Positions 1 through 9,370 of a stretch of 64,000 nt of DNA are shown one piece after another. The stretch's first letter is position 1. Every line of letters begins with the position of its first letter. The notes below the pieces were generated by a model. The model was given only the letters and a program-made list of their open reading frames with translations, was not told the DNA's origin and made no database searches. The stretch comes from Tillandsia leiboldiana (Eukaryota > Streptophyta > Magnoliopsida > Poales > Bromeliaceae). The stretch spans positions 16,130,484 through 16,194,483 of the forward strand of contig CM055066.1 in NCBI GenBank assembly GCA_029204045.2, in the 5' to 3' direction. The position numbers were made by a program, and so were the translations under genes.

Positions 1-2
1 TG

Positions 3-698
3 CTTGAACGTGGTCCACGATGGGAGCACGGTGCCCTTTGTGGGATCAGGGCGTACCGTCTTCCACCATAAGCGGGCGTTCCCCTCTAGGAAGTGGACTG
101 CTAGGGGAACCCGCTCGCAATCCTCCATGAGCAAGTCTTCAAATAATTTCTCCATCGTATCCACCCACTTCTCGACGACCCAAGGATCAGTCGTCTCCCC
201 TTCAAACACCGGTGGGTCATACTTCTTGAAGTCAGCCAGGTTGGCCCGCACTCGGTCCCGCTCAGTCAGCGGAACTGACCCCTCCCCCGTGGCGACGGCG
301 GCCACGGTGGGGGAAGGCATCACCACGGTCTCCCCCAGGGAACCCCCGCCAGTGGTCCCCGGCGCCGATCCCGTAGTCGCTGTCGTAGGTGCTGCTGCTG
401 GCGTCGTGGTCTGGGCTGACGGCATCCCGGTTGCCGCAGCCGGTGGAGGGGTCGCGCCTGTCCAGGCCCTCGTCACCTGTGGTCCCATCGCTGGTGCGGT
501 TGGCCCCTGCGGAGGGGCCTGGGCGACCGTCACTGTCGCGGCCGATTGCTGTTGCGTCAACTGACGCACGTGGTCCGTGAGGGTCGCCAGCTGCCCTGCC
601 ATCTCCCGCAATTGTTGCCGCAGGAGCTGATTCTCCGCGGCCGTTGACGCCGCCGCATCAGCCCCCGTGTCCTCGGCCGATGATCTAGTTCGGACCAT
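3..698 (-). CDS. gag: Ty3/gypsy Gag of A1, N-terminal 232 codons, cut by the window edge
   Basis: This encodes the capsid/nucleocapsid precursor that packages element RNA in cytoplasmic virus-like particles. The minus-strand frame is open from an ATG at 696-698 to the left edge and begins MVRTRSSAEDTG. Residues 20-65 are Gln/Leu-rich and probably a coiled coil. Residues 65-135 are a Pro/Ala/Thr linker. From about 150 onward the Retrotrans_gag type core appears (ERDRVRANLADFKKYDPPVF, then AVHFLEGNARLWWK). The zinc knuckle would lie outside the window. The ATG was chosen because it starts the only long frame and sits 3 nt after a splice-acceptor-like AG. The plus-strand open frame over the same bases is an antisense shadow. 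Confidence 0.82.
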   Translation of the reverse strand, partial: MVRTRSSAEDTGADAAASTAAENQLLRQQLREMAGQLATLTDHVRQLTQQQSAATVTVAQAPPQGPTAPAMGPQVTRAWTGATPPPAAATGMPSAQTTTPAAAPTTATTGSAPGTTGGGSLGETVVMPSPTVAAVATGEGSVPLTERDRVRANLADFKKYDPPVFEGETTDPWVVEKWVDTMEKLFEDLLMEDCERVPLAVHFLEGNARLWWKTVRPDPTKGTVLPSWTTFK

Positions 699-915
699 TG
701 TCTGTACACAAACACCACAAAAGTTAGCTCTAGACTCCGCTAGAAGTAATCAACCACCTATCGAGAGCAAAGGACCTATACTTCCCACCCCCCCCCCCCC
801 CCCCCCCCGATCACTCGCGTTCTACATTCTTATGCCCTACACATTTCATTCATTTGTAGCTAAGTGTGGTATCTCCGTGGATGTTGGACACTGACTGTTG
901 TGATTAAAGAATTTT
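699..915 (-). other. A1 leader between PBS and gag, with a 21-C run
   Basis: This is non-coding leader. Next to gag it has a U-rich stretch ending in a splice-acceptor-like AG (702-703, minus strand) 3 nt before the ATG. At 788-808 there is an uninterrupted run of 21 C, which reads as poly-G in the element RNA. No other feature is visible. Confidence 0.6.
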
Positions 916-926
916 CTCTGATACCA
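916..926 (-). other. Primer-binding site of A1 (initiator Met-tRNA)
   Basis: On the minus strand it reads TGGTATCAGAG, complementary to the 3' end of initiator Met-tRNA. It lies 8 nt inside the LTR terminus TGACA, the normal place for minus-strand DNA priming. Confidence 0.9.
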
Positions 927-1050
927 TCTTAATCTGTCACGCCCCGGGGGTTTCATTCAGCGGAAAACAGTCAACGAAAAGAGGATTTGTTTTGCGTGTA
1001 AATTTTTTTTTTTTTTTGAAATTCCTTCTTCCCCGGCGCGTGCCCAGACC

Positions 1051-1109
1051 CGCCGCATACACAGATTCACTCCATAAACGGACAGAGTCTCCTCTGTATA
1101 TGCACGGCG
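1051..1109 (-). other. Conserved stem-loop in the A-family LTR
   Basis: The arms are cgccgcatacacaga (1051-1065) and tctgtatatgcacggcg (1093-1109). They form an 11-bp stem extended by GCCG/CGGC across one bulge, with a loop of about 27 nt. In A2 one A-T pair is replaced by G-C and a G-U pair by A-T, so pairing is kept. Confidence 0.6.
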
Positions 1110-1218
1110 TCGTGGCTAATACAATATCCAATCACAGTCGTTTATTCAATCACAACAGTTTCTAAACATACATACACATGCAGAACTGAATAACTCTCAA
1201 GGCCGATAAGTTTGAAAG

Positions 1219-1420
1219 GATAAATCCACAGTTTTGAAAGCGGTGCCCACCTGGCACCCAGTTTTCTAAAACAGTTTCGAAAGCCATAAATCCACAGAGT
1301 TTTTAAAACAGTGCCCACACGACACTCAGGTTTTGAAATCCGTTTTTTGAAATCCATAAATCCGCAAGGTTTTGGAAAACGGTGTCCACACGACACCCAG
1401 ATTTTGAAAACGATTTTCGC
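1219..1420 (-). repeat. Three tandem copies of a 66-70 bp unit in the A1 LTR
   Basis: The phrase ataaatccrca recurs near 1220, 1286 and 1356. Each is followed by ttttgaaa and gtgyccacmc blocks. The same three-copy array occurs in A2 at about 23180-23400. Confidence 0.7.
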
Positions 1421-2250
1421 AATTCTTTTTCTTCGTTTTTCTTTCTTTTTCTTTTCTTTGAAAACGGCCGAACAGAGATAGAAACCAAACTCAACATCCT
1501 CATATCTAATAAGCGAAGTACCGACATCCACACCGACCCCACGAGGGTATCGAGAACCACACAGTAGACTACAATATCAAATGAAAGCGAAGTAAAGAAG
1601 GAATACAGTCTAGGGCCTCCAGGGACCCAAAAACTCCTGCCTTGGCCTCACCGTCGCCTAGCTCTCACCCCCGAAAGAACATGTCACGGAGTGGGAAGTC
1701 AGCGACACGATAATAATAAGGAAAGCAGGAAAAAACATATTAAATCCGACCGTAAGACTATCCGGAGCAACCACCCTCCCAAGAGGGAACATACAACACG
1801 GACACCTGCAAAAACCTGACCACGTCGAGCACCTACCCCGACGGGTCGCACCGCTCACACCTTGGCGCCTCACAACCCCACAACTACGGGGGGCCCCACT
1901 ACGTCACCTCGCGGGTTTACACGGGTCATAGACCACTTTTCCGGAAAAGCGCACCCTTTGCGGTGGCCAAACCGCGGGTGCGCGTGTCGCAGCCTCGAGC
2001 ATAGTAACCAAGAGTACAAAATATAACCAGATAGCGAGAACCATAAAGACTTTTAGCATTAGCACAGTTAAACATATACTTAGAAGCAGTTACAATTGTC
2101 GGACCCATGCTAAGTCTAAAAATAAAAACCCACCTGTCACGTGCGGTGATCAACGCGCGATTCCTCCGCATCTTGGTGTGTTCCCCGAACCTACACGAAC
2201 CCGCCGCAAAGAAGTCAGTAACTCGAAACCCCCAAATAAGGCCCACGGAA

Positions 2251-2255
2251 CATAA
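2251..2255. repeat. TSD cataa, left copy, of copia-1
   Basis: It is identical to 38019-38023 on the far side of copia-1. The A1 LTR sequence continues across the pair. Confidence 0.88.
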
Positions 2256-3040
2256 TGTTAGGTTTTGCAACGCAGCGGAAAAAGAAATCAAATAGGTGTA
2301 CACCCTATTCCTACTATGCCTCGAGTTTCTAATATTGGAAACCCTTTCCGTTATTTACTATGCCTTGGCCAAGGTCTTCTAAACTCGGTCTCATAAATCA
2401 CATAGGACTAACTCCCTTCTCTACTAAGGGCGATAGATTCCATATAGGTGTACACCCTATTCCTACAACGAACCTACTGTAGCCAACATGCACCCACTGC
2501 AAGGACCCAAATGGCTAGGGACCAAGTGTATGTACAGTCAAACTACAGTAACCCCATTGTGAATAGCCGAGACACCGCAGGTCAAAGGACCAGTCACACT
2601 ACTGCAACATCGAGTAAGTCACTGACGAGTGAGTAGACATCCAACTGACTTCTTGTGATGATCACGCTCGGCACCCTTGTTCTCCAACAACCACCTGCAC
2701 ATTCGCTCTAGTGTCCCCACACTGTTGACTCGAGACTCGTCTACCCTAAAAGGGAAGCGACTGTGCACCAATCTCACCGGATCAATCACTGTCCCCGTGA
2801 TGATCCATCGATCGGGAGCATTTAGGAATTAATCACTAATGATACATGTCTCAAATTCTCAACTCTTGAGAACACGTATCATCATCTTATTTATTCCTTG
2901 GACAATTCATGGACACATACACAACACGAATAGAAATAAAAACCTAATAACATTCATAATGTAAAATGTCAAATACAAATTTATATCCTAGAAAGAATAT
3001 ATGTGTCGGCCAAGTTGGCTTCTAGGGCATACATCTAACA
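2256..3040 (-). repeat. Copia-1 3' LTR with internal deletion
   Basis: The termini tgttaggtttt and catctaaca match the 5' LTR at 36246-38018, but this copy is 785 bp against 1773 bp. About 1 kb is missing after 2291 and is replaced by about 30 bp of filler copied from nearby LTR sequence (2292-2321). Outside the deletion the two LTRs differ by roughly 1% by eye. Confidence 0.9.
2292..2321. repeat. Templated filler at the LTR deletion breakpoint
   Basis: Positions 2292-2314 repeat the 23 bases at 2444-2466. Overlapping it, 2312-2321 (tactatgcct) repeats 2356-2365. Neither block is at this place in the 5' LTR, so both are insertions at the breakpoint. Confidence 0.75.
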
Positions 3041-3050
3041 ATCTCCCACT
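3041..3050 (-). other. Polypurine tract of copia-1
   Basis: On the minus strand it reads AGTGGGAGAT directly before the 3' LTR start TGTTAG. This is the usual plus-strand primer of plant copia elements. Confidence 0.88.
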
Positions 3051-3054
3051 TGCA

Positions 3055-5670
3055 CTAAAGCCAATTAGCCATATACCTAAGCCCCATCTTCTCAAGGTGG
3101 ACTTCAGTCTTCTGCTGGCTCAGCTGCTTAGTCAGTGGGTCTGCCACGTTATCCGTGGAGTCTACTCTCTGCGCCTCGATAAATTTCTTCTCGAGATATT
3201 CGCGTATAATATGAAACCGTTGCTCTATATGCTTGGACCTTTGATGAGACCTTGGCTCCTTAGCTAGGGCTATGGCACCATTGTTGTCGCAGTAAAGTGG
3301 AATGGCATCTGATGGCATCACACCTAGTTCCGCAACAAATTTCTTGAACCAAAAGGCTTCCTTTGCAGCCTCAGATGCGGCGATATACTCTGCTTCCATA
3401 GTAGAGTCAGCGATGATTGGTTGCTTGGAACTCTTCCAACACACCGAACCACCATTGCACAAGAACACGTATCCCGACGTAGACTTTCTATCGTCAACAT
3501 CAGACATGAAGTCTGAATCAGTGTATACTTGTACTTTCAGTTCTCCTCCTCCAAAGACCAAAAATATATCTTTAGTCCTTCTTAAGTACTTGAGTATGTT
3601 TTTCACAGCAGTCCAGTGCTCCTCACCTGGATTGGACTGATATCTGCTTGTGATACTCACAGCAAGTGCAATATCAGGTCGTGTACATAGCATGGCATAC
3701 ATGAGGCTCCCTATAGCTGAAGCATAAGGGATCTGGCTCATTCGTTGAATCTCTTCAGATGTATTGGGGCACATTTTCTTGGAGAGATAAATTCCATGCC
3801 TAAGGGATAGAAGTCCCCTCTTAGAGTTTTCCATGCTGAACTTCTTCAGCACCTGCTCTATGTACATTTTCTGTGAGAGGCCTAGCATCCTCTTAGGTCT
3901 ATCTCTATAGACTTTAATCCCCAAAATATAGGATGCTTCCCCTAGGTCTTTCATAGAGAATTTCTTAGATAACCATATCTTAACCGAAGTCAGCATTGGA
4001 ATATCATTTCTAATTAGGAGAATGTCGTCCACGTACAATACGAGGAATGTAATAGCACTCCCACTAACTTTCTTATAAACACATGGTTCCTCCTCATTCT
4101 TAACGAAGTCAAACGATTTGATTACGTCATTAAAACGAGTATTCCAAGTCCAAGATGCTTGCTTAAGCCCATACATGGACCTTTGCAGCTTACATACTTT
4201 GTGACTTTCGTCACTGAAAGTGAAACCCAAAGGCTGCTCCATATAGATATCTTCCTCAAGAAATCCATTTAGGAAAGCAGTTTTCACATCCATCTGCCAG
4301 ATCTCATAATCATGGTATGCTGCAATGGCAAGTAGTGTTCGAATGGACTTAAGCATGGCCACAGGCGAAAAGGTCTCTTGATAGTCAATGCCTTCGCGTT
4401 GACTATAGCCTTTCGCCACCAGCCTTGCTTTATAGGTCTCTACCTTTCCATCCGAACCTATCTTTCTTTTGTAAATCCACTTACACCCGATAGGTACTAT
4501 ACCTTTTGGTAGATCTACTAAGGTCCAGACTTGGTTGGAATACATTGAGTCAATTTCTGACTTCATGGCTTCCAACCACTTCTCGGAGTCGATGTCAGAC
4601 ATCGCCTCGTTGTAGGTTTTAGGATCATCTCCATGTTCCTTATCTCCTATGAGGAACATTTCCTCTACTTCCTCTGTAAGAATACCTAAGTATCTTTTAG
4701 TAGGAAGGGAGATCCTACTCGATCTTCGAGGTGGATTAGGTGATACATGTACTGGCTCAGCATGAATAGGTTCTGTTGGTTTTGGGACTCGTTGCTCTTC
4801 AGAGACTCTCTCTTCGAGCTCAATTTTTCTCCCACTTACTATTTCTTGAATAAACTGTTTTTCCAAGAAAGTAGCGTGTCGACTCACAACTATATTGTGA
4901 TCCTTTGGGATGTAAAAATAGTAACCTAAAGATTCTTTAGGATACCCTATAAAATGAGCCCTTTCTGACCTAGCCTCTAACTTGTCCGCCTGTAGTCGCT
5001 TGACATGGGCCGAACATCCCCAAATCTTAATATGACTAAGACTTGGTTTCTTACCATGCCACATCTCATGAGGCGTGGTAAGAATGGATTTAGAGGGAAT
5101 CCTATTCAGTAGGTAGGCTGCGGTAAGCAAAGTATGTCCCCAAAGAAACAAAGGAAGATCAGTGAAACTCATCATGGATCGAACCATATCTAATAAAGTT
5201 CGATTTCTCCGTTCTGACACTCCGTTGAGTTGAGGTGTTCCAGGAGGAGTCCATTGTGAGACTATGCCGTTTTCTTTGAGATAGTTTAGGAACTCCCCAC
5301 TAAGGTATTCTCCCCCTCGATTTGATCGAAGAGCCTTGATGGGTTTTCCAGTTTGCTTCTCTACTTCACATCTGAATTCTTTGAACTTTTCAAAAGCTTC
5401 AGATTTGTGTCTCATAAGATAGACATATCCATACCGCGAATAATCATCGGTAAAAGTTATGAAGTAGAGATAACCACCCCTGGCTTGCACATCAAATGGG
5501 CCACACACATCAGTGTGTACCAAGGCAAGTATCTCAGTGGCCCTTTCCCCTTGTCCTACAAAAGGTAATTTGGTCATTTTTCCATGAAGACAGGATTCAC
5601 AGACTGGATAAGACTCAGAAGTCAATGGGCCCAGAAGCCCATCTTTCTCCAATCTGTTAATCCTTGCCAC
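3055..5670 (-). pseudogene. pol: Copia-1 Pol: integrase core, reverse transcriptase, RNase H (871 codons, inactive)
   Basis: This is the C-terminal two-thirds of a copia polyprotein. Residues 22-33 keep the Cys pair of the integrase zinc domain (YPVCESC). The integrase core is at about 45-215, with catalytic D54 (VHTDVCGPF) and E153 (NGVSERRN). The middle acidic residue is changed: position 117 reads SNRGGEY where copia-2 has SDRGGEY (codon AAT, 5320-5322). RT covers about 365-610, with D461 (QMDVKTAFLNG) and YVDD at 546-549. RNase H covers about 715-845 (YTDSDF, EAEYIAASEAAKEA). The frame is uninterrupted, but the first residues arise from a frameshift and small deletion that removed the zinc-domain His pair, so 5670 is not a natural start. 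Confidence 0.93.
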
Positions 5671-6269
5671 ATATACTTTAGGTTTATCTCTTCTCTAGGT
5701 CTCTTAGACCCAACGACACTCACTTCCTGCTCGGAAATATTTACAGATACATCCATATGTAAATGGTAAAGACTGTCTATCATAAAACCACGACTAACAA
5801 TTTTATTTCTAAAATAAATTGTGCAGTAGTCTTTATCAAAATTAAAAATATAATCGTCCTGTGCTAAAGAAGAAACAGAAATCAAATTCCTGCTAGCAGC
5901 AGGCACATAATAACAGTCTTTAAGTAATAAAATATGTCCTAATGGTAATCGCAGAGGATAGGTGCCAGTAGCCACAGCAGCAACTCTTGCTCCGTTGCCA
6001 ACCCGTAGGGTAACTTCACCTTCTCTCAGCCCTCTAATTTCTCTTAGACCCTGCATTGAAGTACACAAATGAGAACTTGAACCAGAGTCTATTACCCAAC
6101 TGGAAGTAGAGGTAACCGTAAGGTTAGTTTCTATTACGAGCAGGTCTAACATATCTTCCGAAGGTGTGTCATTCTTCTTGTTCTTTAGGCTCTCCAGATA
6201 GACGGGACAATTCCTCTTCCAGTGGCCATCAACATTGCATTGGAAACATTTTCCTTTGTCAACGGCCAT
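5622..6269 (-). pseudogene. Copia-1 zinc knuckle, protease and start of integrase, frameshifted at the end
   Basis: Residues 8-21 are a CCHC nucleic-acid-binding knuckle (CFQCNVDGHWKRNC). The aspartic protease motif is at 61-63 (VIDSGSSSHLC), followed by the GAG-pre-integrase region (RNLISVSSLAQDD). It is in frame with gag upstream, separated only by the stop at 6309-6311. At its 3' end, after KYMW, the sequence shifts frame relative to the RT-containing frame and the segment corresponding to HLRLGHIGED of copia-2 is missing. The stop at 5622 is therefore a consequence of the lesion. Confidence 0.88.
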
Positions 6270-6308
6270 CTTCTTAGGAGCTTCCCTTTTGGGCTTGTTT
6301 TCAGTCTT

Positions 6309-6812
6309 TTATTTCTTTGCGGGTTTCTTCTTCCAATTAGACTTTCTTTTGGTAGAGGAAGCCCGCTCCATAGCAAAAACCGAGCCCCTTGAACTCTTCA
6401 AGGTTCCCTCAGTCGTTACCAACATGTTCAATAACTCAGTATTAGTGCAGTCCATTTTATTCATATGGTAGTTTACAATAAATTGTCCATATGAATCTGG
6501 AAGAGATTGCAGAATCATATCAACTTGTAATTCCTTATCCATTTTCATGCCGAGCTTCTCAAGCTCCTCGAGGTCTTTGATCATTGTCAAACAATGATCA
6601 TGAACAGACTGCCCTGCATGCATCTTGGCTTTGTTATCGTCATCCATCCATTTTACCTGATGGTTTGGTGACGTGGGAGGGTTCTGGTCGAGAACATAAC
6701 TAAGCTTTTCGGAACTCAAAACTATTTTTAAGTTCCTAAGCCAATCTTTATAATTCATTCCGGTTAAGCGGTTAGTTTCGAGAATGCGAGAAAGAGGATT
6801 GGAAGCGGACAT
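6309..6812 (-). pseudogene. gag: Copia-1 Gag, internally deleted and ended by a stop
   Basis: The capsid part begins MSASNPLSRI, aligned to the Gag start of copia-2. Conserved stretches are RLTGMNYKDWLRNLKIVL and the QSLPDSYGQFIVNYHMNKM block. Compared with copia-2, 51 residues are missing in frame between DDDNKAK and MHAGQS, so the centre of the capsid is lost. A stop codon (6309-6311) separates it from the zinc knuckle and protease in the same frame. The frame is open upstream to 6863, but the methionine at 6812 matches the related copy. Confidence 0.88.
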
Positions 6813-7120
6813 TTTGTTCTGCAGAGAGTAAAGATTCAAATTAGATATTTGTATTTGTTTCATAATTTTGTTTTAGGGATATTTTAAAAACAAACGTTAA
6901 CCTCCTACTATTTCCTCGAGTCTCTTACACTCCTCGGGTAGAGAAACGGAAACCCAACGCGATAAGGGTTTCAAGTGGGTACTACGGTCCCACCAGTTTA
7001 CCGCACCACCTCACCTGACAGATATTGGTGACACGAAAACCAATGAGTGGACAACTCTTGTCCAATGCTTCTTAAGCAAATTGCAGCAATATTCGGTCTC
7101 TAAGTCCTATAGGCCTCACC
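6813..7120 (-). other. Copia-1 leader, gag-proximal part
   Basis: This is non-coding leader conserved with copia-2 (54049-54350), for example tgcttctyaagcaaat. It holds the first full copy of a repeated 20-mer (7009-7028, minus CCAATATCTGTCAGGTGAGG) and half of the second (7114-7120). Element C cuts it at tcacc and it resumes at 34880. Confidence 0.8.
7116..7120. repeat. TSD tcacc, left copy, of element C
   Basis: It matches 34875-34879. Joining the two sides restores the leader in the same order as in copia-2. Confidence 0.9.
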
Positions 7121-7643
7121 AGTAGAGTACCGGGTCTTTGGATAGCGCGCCAACCACACAGATGACTTGGAGCAGAGAGTTGCCTTGAGCATGTTGCATT
7201 TGAGTTTACAGTTGATGCCGGGTTGATTCGGATCAACGCAGAAGCTCCAGCTCGATTCGGGGTTTTTCCGGGCTTTGTAGGCCGATTGAGGATGAGATTG
7301 GGAATTTCCGACTTCACCGTGGAGTGCCGAAAATTCAGGAACACTTGGAACAGGTGTACTTTCAGATTACAACGAGGTTCGGGAGGTTCCGGACTGACGC
7401 GGAGGATCCGGAGGCAAAAAGTGAGTCGGAACTGGCAATTTTGGAGCCGGTATTTGATTTGAGCACCCCGACTCAACGGATGAGCTTTTTGAGGAGAAAA
7501 AGCTGTGAGCGCGTGTACTTTTGATTTACAGCGGAGTTCGGGAGGTTCCGGGCAGCGGCGGAGAGCCCGAAGGCAAAAAGTGAGTTGGAGTTGGATTTTT
7601 GGAATTAGTTAATTAGTTAATTAATTTAATAAAGCTTTTGCTT

Positions 7644-7650
7644 TATAAAA
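7644..7650 (+). promoter_or_regulatory. TATA box of the C 5' LTR
   Basis: The sequence tataaaa lies upstream of a C/T-rich then strongly purine-rich tract. The same box is at 14308-14314 in the 3' LTR. Transcription would start near 7675. Confidence 0.7.
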
Positions 7651-7675
7651 GGGCTCCAACCCCTCCCTCTGCAGC

Positions 7676-7758
7676 AGAGAAAGAAAGAAAAGGAAGAAAA
7701 AAAGGAAGGAAAAGAAAATAGAGGAAAAGGAAGAAGAAGAAGAAGAGGAAGGAAAGGG
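7676..7758 (+). repeat. Purine-rich (GAA/GGAA) tract in the C 5' UTR
   Basis: This is about 80 bases of almost only A and G, just downstream of the expected start site. It has no ATG. The equivalent in the 3' LTR is 14341-14419. Confidence 0.8.
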
Positions 7759-7835
7759 GTTTCGAGGCATTCTTAGATTTTTGGACTCGCCGTTGGAGGC
7801 CGCGAGGAGCTCGTGGGCGTGCCGCGAGCGTCGTC

Positions 7836-7844
7836 GAGGTAAGC
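7836..7844 (+). other. Putative 5' splice donor in the C LTR
   Basis: The sequence gag|gtaagc (intron from 7839) matches the plant donor consensus. Between the expected start site and this point there is no ATG. The first ATG (7849) comes 10 nt after the donor. A second, stronger donor-like site, caag|gtaagt, is at 9587-9596. Confidence 0.45.
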
Positions 7845-7977
7845 AAAAATGCAGATTTTTGCTTATTGGAGTTTGGTTTTGTTAATTGTGTTTTATTTTG
7901 GTTTTTAATGAGGAATTTGGATTTTTGGGATTTTTTCGGATTTATTGGAGTTTTCTTTTCTTTTCTTTTGCGCGGGG

Positions 7978-8760
7978 GTCGCAGCCGTGGGAGCCGCGCG
8001 CGCGCGCAATGGCGCACGCGCGGCCGGCGCGGCTGCTGCGCGTGTGGCAGCTGCCGCATGGGTGCTGCAGGGCTGGCGGCACCCTGCGGGCCACCTGTGT
8101 GCGCGGGCAGCACCAGGGCGCTGCGCCCTGGTGCAGCGCCGCGTGGGCGCTGCTGGCCGCGCGCAAGTGCGCGCGCGGCGGGCGCGCGCGCCCTGCAGAC
8201 CGCGCGCGGTGCCGCAGGGCCGCGCGCAGGGCGCGCACCGCGCGGGCCCGAGCGGGTCGCGCGCGGTACCGCGGGCCGTGCGCGGGCCGCGCGCACCCTG
8301 CGGACCGCGCGCAAGGCGCGCGCGGTGCCGCAGGGCCGCGCGCAGGGCGCGCACCGCGCGGGCCCTAGCGGGCTGCGCGCGGTGCCGCGGGCCCTGCGCG
8401 GGCCGCGCGCACCCTGCGGACCGCGCGCATGGTGCGCGCGGTGCCGCAGGGCCGCGCGCAGGGCGCGCACCGCGCGGGCCCTTGCGGGCCGCGCGCGGTG
8501 CCGCGTGCCCTGCGCGGGCCGAGCGCAGCGCGCAAGGCGCTGCGCGGGCCGCGCGCAGCCCCGCGGACCGCGAGCAAGGCGCGCGCGGTGCCGCCGGGCC
8601 GCGCGCAGGGAGCGCGCCGCGCGGGGCCGGGCGGGCCGTGCGCGGTGCCGCGGGCCCTGTGCTGGCAGCGCGCAGCGCCGCGTGCCGGGCGGACGCGCGT
8701 GGCGCAGCGAGGCGTCGTGCGGTCGGTTTTGGCAGGCAGCGGCTTGGCGGGGGCGTGCGA
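7978..8760 (+). repeat. GC-rich tandem repeat block in the C 5' LTR
   Basis: The block is almost entirely G and C, with very dense CpG. A unit of about 117 bp is seen from the phrase gcgcaccctgcgga at about 8291 and 8407, with partial copies on both sides. All the long frames here on both strands are Ala/Arg/Pro/Gly low complexity and are not genes. Confidence 0.85.
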
Positions 8761-9110
8761 GAGCAGTTTTTCGCAGTTTTCGCGCAGTTTCGCACAGGTT
8801 TTCGCGCGGCTTTCGAGGCATTTTCGCGATGGGTTTTCACAGTTTTCGCGCGCCGTTTTCGCGCAGATTTCGCGCAGTTTCACGCAGGTTTTCGTGCGGC
8901 TTTCGAGGCATTTTCGCGATGGGTTTTCGCAGTTTTCGCGCACCGTTTTCGCACAGTTTCGCGCAGATTTGGCGCGGCTTTCGAGGCATTTTCGCGATGG
9001 GTTTTCGCAGTTTTCGCGCGCCGTTTTCGCGCAGATTTCGCGCAGTTTCGCGCAGGTTTTTGCGCGGCTTTCGAGGCATTTTCGCGAAGGGTTTTCGCAG
9101 TTTTCGCTCG
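8761..9110 (+). repeat. TTTTCGCG tandem repeats in the C 5' LTR
   Basis: The phrase ctttcgaggca occurs at 8810, 8900, 8978 and 9068, giving periods of 90, 78 and 90. The 3' LTR has the same 90-78-90 spacing (15508, 15598, 15676, 15766). Short ttttcgcgcag units fill the space between. Confidence 0.88.
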
Positions 9111-9300
9111 CTGTTTTCGCGCAGTTTTCGCGCTGGTTTTCGCTATTTTTCGCGAGCAGTTTGCGAGCGGTTTCGCGTGGCTTTCGAGCAGAGTTTGCGA
9201 GCGGTTTTCGCAGTTTTCGCGCATGGTTTCCGCGCAGTTTTGCGCAGTTTTCGCAGGGTTTTCGCGAGCTATTTTCGCAAGCTGTTTTGAGCAGTTTTTT

Positions 9301-9370
9301 CGCCGACGGAGCTGTTTTCACCGTCGGGCGCTGGTTTTCGCCGACGGAGCTGTTTTTCGCCGTCGGGCGC
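9301..9370 (+). other. Two consecutive hairpins in the C 5' LTR
   Basis: The arms cgccgacgg and ccgtcgggcg occur twice in succession (9301-9330 and 9340-9370) around loops of about 11 nt. Both are also present at 15955-16024 in the 3' LTR. Confidence 0.6.

Larger units (their letters stand above)
935..2255 (-). repeat. A1 5' LTR, inner part
   Basis: The LTR ends in GGGGCGTGACA on the minus strand, at position 935. It is homologous to A2 at 22920-24700. It contains a conserved hairpin (1051-1109) and three copies of a 66-70 bp unit. The last five bases (cataa, 2251-2255) are the target site duplicated by copia-1, and the LTR continues at 38024. Confidence 0.82.

Noticed and set aside
4..564. 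Plus-strand open frame at the left edge
   Set aside because: It is the antisense shadow of the A1 Gag, whose minus-strand reading gives a recognisable Retrotrans_gag sequence.
3302..3640. Short plus-strand frames within the copia-1 and copia-2 pol regions
   Set aside because: They are antisense to intact RT/RNase H coding sequence.
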